NCBI GenBank assembly: GCA_964520585.1
Contig: CAZFOO010000125.1
Location: 1 to 10,864, forward strand
Origin: PXAP01 sp964520585
GTDB lineage: Bacteria > Bacteroidota > Bacteroidia > Bacteroidales > PUMT01
Direction of reading: 5' to 3'
Length of the DNA stretch: 10,864 nt
This document shows positions 6,162 to 10,864 of this stretch, piece after piece; positions within the stretch are counted from its first letter, which is position 1; each line of letters starts with the position of its first letter. The notes beneath the pieces were generated by a model. The model saw nothing but the letters and a program-made list of their open reading frames with translations. It was not told where the DNA came from and searched no databases. The position numbers and the translations under genes were made by a program.

Positions 6162-7825
6162 TTCCGCAAAACCTTTTTAGTTAACAATTTGTTCATCATG
6201 AATGCCGGGATCATTCCGGTAAGTATCACAATAAGGGCCGCAGGTGCTGACTGCGCCACACGCTCATCGCTGGCATATTCAAATGCCCTTATTGCCAGGG
6301 TGTCGAAATTAAAGGGTCTTAGTATTAGCGTCAGCGGCAACTCCTTCAGCACGTCCACGAAAATAAGGAGTCCCCCGCCAAGAAGAGAAGCTTTCAGCAG
6401 CGGCAAGTGAAGTTTCATGAAAGTCCGGCTGTTACTGCTTCCAAGAGAAGCAGCAGATTCATCAATACTCATGGAGATCCTTTCATAACCGGCTTCCAGA
6501 TTGTTGTATCCCACTGCAAGAAAACGCACCAGGTAAGCATAAAGAAGAGCAATTACCGAGCTGCTGACCATCACCGTTCCCATGCCCCATGGCAGGCGGT
6601 CCAGCAGTGGCCTCATCCAGCTGTCCATCACCAACAAGGGTATCAGTATCCCTATTGCCACCACCGCACCAGGCAGTGCATAACCCATGGTAGCTAACCT
6701 GGACAGCAGGTACATGAATTTTGATTTGTTGACCCTCAGAGCAAACAATATGATGACTGCTGCCGCCATGCCGGTAACTGAAGCCGATGCCCCCAGTAAA
6801 AAGCTGTTTGCCGTAAGCCGGATAAAGGATGTGTCCACCACTATCGCAGCCGTTTTTAAGGTCCACCATACAAGCGTAAGAAAAGGTATCAGGAAGCCAA
6901 GCAAGAAAGGCAAGGAAACGGCAACAGAGATTGTTGCAGCCATTGTCTTTCCCGGCCACCTTCTTCTAAGGGGCCTGAAGCTGCCCCCCACGATATCGAA
7001 CCGCGCCCTGCCCCTTTGGAACTTTTCCAAAACAATGATGATCAACACCATGGCCAACAACCATCCCGCCAGCCTGAGAGCAGTACCCTGATCCCCGAAA
7101 GCAAACCAGGCAGAAAAAATCCCGGTGGTAAAGGTCTCCACCCCGAAATACCGTACCAGTCCGTAATCATTCAGCACCTCCATCAGCACCAGGGAAACAC
7201 CCGCAACTATTGCCGGCCGGGCAATCGGCAGTGCCACCAGGAAAAATGACTGCACCGGGGATCGGCCCATTGAAGCCGCTGTTTCCATCATAACGGCGGA
7301 CTGGTTCATGAAGAATGCCCGGCTTATAAGATACACATAAGGATAAAGAGAAAGAGAAAATATGATTATCACCCCTTTTGGCGTGAGCAAGTCGAAAAAC
7401 AGGAATGCCCCCGTGTCCAGGGCAAAGCGGTCGCGCAAAAAAGTATAAAGAGGAGAAGTATAGTCAAGCATTCCCGCCCAGGTATATCCATTGATATAAG
7501 CCGGAATCGCGATAGGCATCACCAGGGCCCAGGAGAAGAACCTGCGCCCCGGGAAGTCGTACATGCTTACCAGCCAGGCCGTTCCGGTGCCCATTATGAA
7601 CGTTCCCGCTGCCGCTCCCGCAATCAGCACCAGGCTGTTTTTCAGGTATCCGGTTACCAATGACGAGACAAAGTGATCCCATGTTTCCGTTGATGGTGAG
7701 AAAAATTCTCGTACAATAATAAAAAGTGGAACAATAATAAAAAGAGTTATCACAAGAGAAAGCAGAGAAAGTTTGCTTCCCCTGAAACGTGAACGCAGAA
7801 ATTCCGGCAATCTGTTTATTTCCAT
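6158..7825 (-). CDS. fbpB: Ferric-iron ABC transporter permease, two fused units (FbpB-like)
   Basis: This 555-residue inner-membrane protein has about twelve predicted helices. It is built from two tandem permease units joined in one chain, which is the normal FbpB architecture. The first unit covers about 20-270 and has the ATPase-docking EAA loop METAASMGRSPVQSFFLVALP (180-200). The second covers about 295-545 and has DESAASLGSSNSRTFMKLHLP (455-475). A short basic stretch (about 268-292) links them. The start at 7825 overlaps the end of the binding-protein gene by 10 bases and has a G-rich run just upstream, so ribosomes finishing the first gene can start this one. Its stop overlaps the ATPase start. 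No truncation or frameshift is seen. Confidence 0.93.
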   Translation of the reverse strand: MEINRLPEFLRSRFRGSKLSLLSLVITLFIIVPLFIIVREFFSPSTETWDHFVSSLVTGYLKNSLVLIAGAAAGTFIMGTGTAWLVSMYDFPGRRFFSWALVMPIAIPAYINGYTWAGMLDYTSPLYTFLRDRFALDTGAFLFFDLLTPKGVIIIFSLSLYPYVYLISRAFFMNQSAVMMETAASMGRSPVQSFFLVALPIARPAIVAGVSLVLMEVLNDYGLVRYFGVETFTTGIFSAWFAFGDQGTALRLAGWLLAMVLIIIVLEKFQRGRARFDIVGGSFRPLRRRWPGKTMAATISVAVSLPFLLGFLIPFLTLVWWTLKTAAIVVDTSFIRLTANSFLLGASASVTGMAAAVIILFALRVNKSKFMYLLSRLATMGYALPGAVVAIGILIPLLVMDSWMRPLLDRLPWGMGTVMVSSSVIALLYAYLVRFLAVGYNNLEAGYERISMSIDESAASLGSSNSRTFMKLHLPLLKASLLGGGLLIFVDVLKELPLTLILRPFNFDTLAIRAFEYASDERVAQSAPAALIVILTGMIPAFMMNKLLTKKVLRK

Positions 7826-8832
7826 CCCGCCCGGTTAAATATCCTCATGGCCTGCCCACTGTATTGTCCCAGGCTGTCAAGGGATACCATATCTTCCCTG
7901 AATGGTCCCCATTTCATGAGCAGGTCCGGCAATCCGGCATCCGGCAGGACAGGGTATTCGAAATTCTCTTTCGCTATCTGTTCCTGTGCCTCCATGCTCA
8001 GCAGGAATTCGATGAGCCTCTGTCCGTTTTCCCTGTTTGGAGCATGGGCCGCCAGTCCCACGCCACTGATATTTACATGGGCGCCCCTGCCATCCTGGTT
8101 GGGAAAGAACACCTCCATCTGCTCAGCCACATTTCTCTCCTCACTGTTCCCGGAATTATGCAGCAAGCCCATATAATATGAATTTACGATGGCCACATCA
8201 CCCAGTCCCGCAGCAATAAATTTAACCTGATCCCTGTCATTTCCGCCCGGTTCCCGGGCCATATTATTAACAATACCCCTGGCCCATTCCAGTGCACCAT
8301 GTTCACCCAGCGCAATTATCATTGAAGCAAGGAGAGTCTGGTTATAATGGCTGTTTGAAGACCGTACCAGCAATCTCCCGTTCCATTTATCGGCGGTCAG
8401 GCTTTCATAATCAGATAATTCGTTTACATCAACCCTGCCGGGATGATAAACCATGAATCTCACCCTTTTGGTAAGCCCGGTCCAGTAATTATCTTTGTCC
8501 CTCCATTGAGGGGGGACCTTAGAACCGTTAATACCAGGCTCAATCCTTTGCAGGAGTCCGCGTTCCTTTGCAATAACCAGCCTGGTACCATCGGCGGTGA
8601 TCAGGACATCGGCAGGGGAGCGTTCACCTTCCGTTTCCATCCTGGTGACCAGCTGGTCACTGTCCGCCTTGACTGTATTCACCTTAATACCGGTCTCTTC
8701 AGAGAATTTATTGAGCAGTCTGGTATCCACATCATAGTGCCTCGACGAATAAACATTCACCACTTCCTTATCATTGCAGGAAAGGAGCAAGGCCATAAAA
8801 GCCGACAAAGTAATAAAAAGCGAAGTTCTCAT
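7816..8832 (-). CDS. fbpA: Ferric-iron-binding lipoprotein of the ABC importer (FutA/FbpA-like)
   Basis: This 338-residue protein captures iron in the periplasm and hands it to the permease. It begins with a lipoprotein signal ending in the lipobox LLLS-Cys19, so it is membrane-tethered. The mature start VNVYSSRHYDVDTRLLNKF is typical of FutA-type ferric-binding proteins. The metal ligands known for cyanobacterial FutA1 (His54, Tyr55, Tyr185, Tyr241, Tyr242, from memory) line up here as His32, Tyr33, Tyr163, Tyr219 and Tyr220, with a constant offset of 22. The Tyr pair lies in NSYYMGL. The set is complete, which argues for Fe3+ rather than polyamine, thiamine or molybdate. It is the first gene of the operon. 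The repeat-rich region upstream may hold iron-dependent control. No outer-membrane TonB receptor is encoded nearby. Confidence 0.92.
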   Translation of the reverse strand: MRTSLFITLSAFMALLLSCNDKEVVNVYSSRHYDVDTRLLNKFSEETGIKVNTVKADSDQLVTRMETEGERSPADVLITADGTRLVIAKERGLLQRIEPGINGSKVPPQWRDKDNYWTGLTKRVRFMVYHPGRVDVNELSDYESLTADKWNGRLLVRSSNSHYNQTLLASMIIALGEHGALEWARGIVNNMAREPGGNDRDQVKFIAAGLGDVAIVNSYYMGLLHNSGNSEERNVAEQMEVFFPNQDGRGAHVNISGVGLAAHAPNRENGQRLIEFLLSMEAQEQIAKENFEYPVLPDAGLPDLLMKWGPFREDMVSLDSLGQYSGQAMRIFNRAGWK

Positions 8833-8853
8833 AATGGATAAATTGTAAATTTT

Positions 8854-8896
8854 TATAATGATTTAAAATCTGATTCCTATAATGAAGATGACTTAA
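8854..8896. promoter_or_regulatory. Possible Fur-type operator half-sites
   Basis: Two ATAATGA strings (8855-8861 and 8879-8885) sit 24 bp apart directly before an iron-import operon. Compared with the classic 19-bp Fur box, the window 8854-8872 matches at 12 of 19 positions and the one starting at 8878 at 11 of 19. These are weak scores in AT-rich DNA. The iron context is the main support. Confidence 0.3.
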
Positions 8897-8988
8897 AAGC
8901 AAATCACTTCAATGAATTTAAAGTAATTTTTTTGTAAAGAGTTTAAAGCGAATTCCTATATTGATGATTTAAAAGCGAATTCTACACA
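8854..8988. repeat. Degenerate 25-30 bp repeat family upstream of the iron operon
   Basis: Five copies of a core close to nTTTAAAAGCGAATTCC are seen, at about 8862-8877, 8892-8910, 8915-8930, 8942-8956 and 8967-8982. The best pair is gtttaaagcgaattcc and atttaaaagcgaattct. Several copies are preceded by TATAATGA, AATGA or TTGATGA. Copies have drifted and vary in spacing. The array begins about 20 bases before the start codon of the binding protein, so it lies in its leader or promoter. Confidence 0.6.
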
Positions 8989-9020
8989 ATACAATATTTA
9001 TTAAGGCAGTATTCCGGGAT

Positions 9021-9058
9021 AATTTACCAGCCCTTAAAAATGCCGCAGGCTGTAAATT
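9021..9058. other. Imperfect inverted repeat, 11-bp stem with one bulge
   Basis: The left arm aattta-c-cagcc (9021-9032) pairs with ggctgtaaatt (9048-9058), leaving a bulged C at 9027 and a 15-base loop. No T-tract follows on either strand, so it is not a standard terminator. It could be a structured leader element or a regulator site. Confidence 0.5.
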
Positions 9059-9080
9059 TATTTAAATCAATTAAAAATAG

Positions 9081-9149
9081 CAAATCTCCCGGCAGAAACT
9101 CCGGTAAATATTCCGGCAGAAACTCCGGCAAATCTTCCGGCAGAAACTA
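9081..9149. repeat. 24-bp tandem repeat, about 2.6 copies
   Basis: Units start at 9088, 9112 and 9136 (the last partial), each opening with ccggcagaaact. The first two continue with ccgg, a C or T, and aaat plus two bases. The preceding caaatct (9081-9087) looks like the tail of a further copy. Differences between full copies are only three bases. The copies abut with no spacers, so this is not a CRISPR array. Confidence 0.85.
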
Positions 9150-9283
9150 AAAATAATTCCAGTTATCTTCAATAATTTTAATTTTACAAATCAAGCCCGG
9201 ATAATTAAGTTGGCTCTTTCATCTGCGTATTTAGATAAGGTATATTGATGGTAGTTATGGAAAATGTTTGAGAAATGTAGTTT

Positions 9284-9360
9284 GTGGAAATATTGATGGA
9301 ATATGCTTACTGCTAAGGTTACAGGAAAGGGATATGGAAATATTAATGGAATATGCTTAT
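9284..9360. repeat. 25-bp direct repeat, two copies 50 bp apart
   Basis: The block from 9284 to 9308 (opening with tgtggaaatattgatgg with small end differences) recurs from 9334, with one clear internal change (g to a in attgatgg/attaatgg) and the shared tail aatatgctta. A partial third copy, atattgatgg, occurs at 9242-9251. The copies lie 65-140 bases before the membrane-protein gene. Confidence 0.7.
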
Positions 9361-9405
9361 GGAAAAAGATTATGAAAAATGGGATTAACTTCTTTTCTTT
9401 GTACC

Positions 9406-9417
9406 TGTTAATTAACA
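9406..9417. promoter_or_regulatory. Perfect 12-bp palindrome just before the membrane-protein start codon
   Basis: TGTTAATTAACA reads the same on both strands and ends seven bases before the ATG at 9425, after a promoter-like TTTCTTTG at 9394-9401. The position suits a dimeric regulator site. AT-rich palindromes also arise by chance, so this is a candidate only. Confidence 0.35.
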
Positions 9418-9424
9418 AGACAAT

Positions 9425-10096
9425 ATGAAAACCAACAGACAATATACCTTTCCAATAGCATATGCTGTTTTCAGGATTCTGTTTTATTCAGCCATACTGG
9501 CCGGAATCAGTCACATTATTTACCTGGATTCACTTACGCTGACCGAAGGAGGAAGGTACGGAGAGGACTCGCTGACTGAATGGGCCCAGGAGATATTCAT
9601 ACTATTAAGCTCTGTCCTCTATTTTTCCATTGGCAGGTATGACCGTGGTATCACGGGCTTTACAGGGATGTTATCAGGCATGGCCCTTATGGCATTCATC
9701 CGTGAATACAATAATTATTTAGCCACATGGTTTATTGGCGCCTGGCAACTTTTAGTGCTTATAGCTCTGATTATTACAATTATATATGTTTACCGGAACA
9801 GAGAAACATTAATTAAGCCATTTTACGATTATCTGAAATTAACGGCTTTTGGTGTTAACATTTCTGGTTTCATCACCATTATGGTTTTTTCAAGGCTGTT
9901 TGGCAGGGAATCATTGTGGCTCAATAATTTGGGAGTTGAAGAAACGGCCGATTATGTGCGTTGGGTTAAGAGCGGGGTAGAAGAAGGCACCGAGCTTCTG
10001 GGCTATGCTTTGCTGTTCATCGCCACCCTTGAATATTGCTGGTTCATATACAGGGAGAAGAAGGACCATCTCCGGAAAAGCACCGGCAGCAGATAA
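9425..10096 (+). CDS. Six-helix membrane protein of unknown function
   Basis: I do not recognise a named family. The 223-residue protein has about six predicted membrane helices, near residues 13-33, 54-70, 77-92, 102-123, 139-157 and 190-209, with a basic C-terminal tail (RKSTGSR). Charged residues cluster at helix edges in a patterned way: TEWAQE (51-56) entering helix 2, IREYNNY (92-98) leaving helix 3, and VEEGTE (185-190) entering helix 6. Such repeated Glu/Arg placement often marks an active or ion-binding site in the membrane, but that is inference. There is no signal peptide beyond helix 1. The start has no Shine-Dalgarno site, and the leader is AT-rich with a palindrome. The gene is isolated on its strand and ends 4 bp from the lspA stop. 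Confidence 0.8.
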   Translation: MKTNRQYTFPIAYAVFRILFYSAILAGISHIIYLDSLTLTEGGRYGEDSLTEWAQEIFILLSSVLYFSIGRYDRGITGFTGMLSGMALMAFIREYNNYLATWFIGAWQLLVLIALIITIIYVYRNRETLIKPFYDYLKLTAFGVNISGFITIMVFSRLFGRESLWLNNLGVEETADYVRWVKSGVEEGTELLGYALLFIATLEYCWFIYREKKDHLRKSTGSR

Positions 10097-10100
10097 GCCT

Positions 10101-10706
10101 CTAATTGAAATGCTTCCTGTAAAAAACCAGAGTTATCAGCACACCCGTTGTTATAGCTGTATCGGCAAGATTAAATACCGGCCGGAAGAAAATAAACCTG
10201 TCCCCTCCCAGAAGAGGTATCCAGTCAGGCCAGTTGCCCCGGAGGACAGGGAAATAAAGCATATCAACCACTCTTCCATGCAGGAAAGAGGAGTAACCAC
10301 CTCCTTCGGGAAACATTTCTGCTGTTGTATAAAAACTTTCCGAAAAGATCATCCCATAAAATGCACTGTCGATAATATTACCCACTGCACCTGCCAGGAT
10401 CAGTGAAATACTAAGTACCAGTCCCTGTGGTGCATTCTTTTCAATCAGATGCTTCAGGTACCAGATAATTCCGGCAACGGCCAGTATCCGGAAGATGCTT
10501 AGAATGATCTTCCCGTATTCACCGCCGAATTCGTATCCAAAAGCCATGCCGTAATTTTCGGTAAAATGGATAATTACCCTGTCGCCGATAACCGGTATTT
10601 CCTGTCCCAGCACCATATTGGTCTTTACCCAGAGCTTTGATACCTGGTCAGCTATCAGCACCAGGAATATCAGTATAACAGATTTATTGGTAATGTTTAG
10701 TTTCAT
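10101..10706 (-). CDS. lspA: Lipoprotein signal peptidase (signal peptidase II)
   Basis: This inner-membrane aspartyl protease removes signal peptides from prolipoproteins after lipidation of the +1 cysteine. The 201-residue protein has four predicted helices. Conserved blocks are present in order: ADQVSKLWVK (19-28), FTENYGMAFG (48-57), AGAVGNIID (105-113), GRVVDMLYFP (144-153) and FRPVFNLADTAI (174-185). The catalytic pair should be Asp148 and Asp182. It is about 40 residues longer than the E. coli enzyme because of loops at about 118-143 and 153-173, which I take to be common in Bacteroidota. Two lipoproteins encoded in this window are likely clients. In many Bacteroidota a dksA/traR-type gene precedes lspA, but it would lie outside the right edge. 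The minus-strand leader contains two hairpins. Confidence 0.95.
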   Translation of the reverse strand: MKLNITNKSVILIFLVLIADQVSKLWVKTNMVLGQEIPVIGDRVIIHFTENYGMAFGYEFGGEYGKIILSIFRILAVAGIIWYLKHLIEKNAPQGLVLSISLILAGAVGNIIDSAFYGMIFSESFYTTAEMFPEGGGYSSFLHGRVVDMLYFPVLRGNWPDWIPLLGGDRFIFFRPVFNLADTAITTGVLITLVFYRKHFN

Positions 10707-10726
10707 TATTATATCATTTTGTGTGT

Positions 10727-10753
10727 GCCAGCTCAGGGTATCATGAGGCTGAC
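10727..10753 (-). promoter_or_regulatory. Hairpin in the lspA leader
   Basis: On the minus strand gtcagcctca (10753-10744) can pair with tgagctggc (10735-10727), giving nine pairs including one G-U and one bulged base, with an 8-base loop. It ends about 20 bases before the lspA start. No T-tract follows, so a leader structure is more likely than a terminator. Confidence 0.4.
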
Positions 10754-10795
10754 ATATATATTTACTATGGTTCCCCCCTTAAAAGCAAAATGACC

Positions 10796-10815
10796 GGGAA
10801 ACGTTTATGTTTCCC
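10796..10815. terminator. Perfect 7-bp hairpin, possible terminator of a gene beyond the right edge
   Basis: GGGAAAC (10796-10802) and GTTTCCC (10809-10815) form a perfect stem with a 6-base loop. On the minus strand it is followed by ggtcattttgctttt, a weak T-rich run, so it may end a minus-strand gene lying to the right. No coding sequence is seen in 10707-10864. Confidence 0.45.
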
Positions 10816-10864
10816 AATCATTCATGTTTACAAATTAGGTTAATCAAGTTAATATTCAATTAGT

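Larger units (their letters stand above)
8833..9424. other. Repeat-rich gene-free region between divergent iron operon and membrane-protein gene
   Basis: These 592 bases separate two divergent genes and contain no credible coding frame. From left to right I see a degenerate repeat family (8854-8988), an imperfect hairpin (9021-9058), a 24-bp tandem repeat (9081-9149), a direct repeat 50 bp apart (9284-9308 and 9334-9358) and a palindrome (9406-9417). No exact TAnnTTTG promoter facing either gene was found. The closest for the plus-strand gene is TTTCTTTG at 9394-9401, one base off. The density of repeats is well above the rest of the window. Confidence 0.7.

Noticed and set aside
5067..8832. 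Polyamine, thiamine or sulfate importer
   Set aside because: The ATPase and permease alone could fit these relatives, but the binding protein has the full His/Tyr ferric ligand set and the SSRHY motif of iron-binding proteins.
9081..9149. Possible CRISPR array
   Set aside because: The 24-bp units abut directly with no unique spacers, there are fewer than three full copies, and no cas genes are in the window.
9191..9442. Open frame of 83 codons on the minus strand
   Set aside because: It overlaps the direct repeats and the start of the 9425 gene. It encodes a low-complexity Phe/His/Ile-rich peptide and has no family features.
1..10864. Mobile element, prophage, toxin-antitoxin or defence system
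   Set aside because: No transposase, integrase, phage, toxin or nuclease motifs, terminal inverted repeats or tRNA attachment sites were seen. The genes are ordinary envelope and transport functions.

Overview
The window most likely comes from a member of the Bacteroidota, probably Bacteroidales-like. The evidence is gene spacing with AT-rich leaders and few Shine-Dalgarno sites, exact matches to the Bacteroidota -7 promoter element TAnnTTTG, a long-loop signal peptidase II of the kind seen in that phylum, and a TolC-then-adaptor gene order. This assignment is inference, since no rRNA or tRNA gene is present.

Layout from left to right. Bases 1-2572 (minus strand) hold an export operon: a TolC-type outer-membrane channel followed by a membrane-anchored HlyD/MacA-type periplasmic adaptor. 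The adaptor runs off the left edge inside an exact 18-bp coding repeat (Asp-Ser-Asp-Ser-Asp-Pro). The inner-membrane pump would lie beyond the edge. A YgjP-type zinc metallopeptidase gene (2798-3376, plus) diverges from this operon. A gene-free stretch of about 470 bp follows, with a Bacteroidota-type -7 element. Next come a small unknown lipoprotein (3850-4416) and a SiaC/DUF1987 regulatory protein (4546-4956), both on the plus strand.

Bases 5067-8832 (minus) hold a complete ferric-iron ABC importer in one tightly overlapped operon: lipoprotein binding protein, fused two-unit permease, ATPase. The binding protein carries the His/Tyr ligand set of FutA-type ferric-binding proteins. Its upstream region (8833-9424) is gene-free and unusually rich in repeats: a degenerate family with ATAATGA half-sites, a 24-bp tandem repeat, a 50-bp-spaced direct repeat, an 11-bp-stem hairpin and a 12-bp palindrome. 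A six-helix membrane protein of unknown function (9425-10096, plus) follows. It converges, with a 4-bp gap, on the lipoprotein signal peptidase gene lspA (10101-10706, minus). Two hairpins lie upstream of lspA.

Functionally most of the window concerns the cell envelope: an efflux or secretion channel, iron uptake, lipoproteins and their signal peptidase. Nothing forms an obvious new multi-gene system. The items most worth a second look are the repeat-laden control region before the iron operon, the SiaC homologue with glycine at the expected phospho-threonine position, the coding repeat in the adaptor, and the unassigned membrane protein with charged residues in or near its helices.
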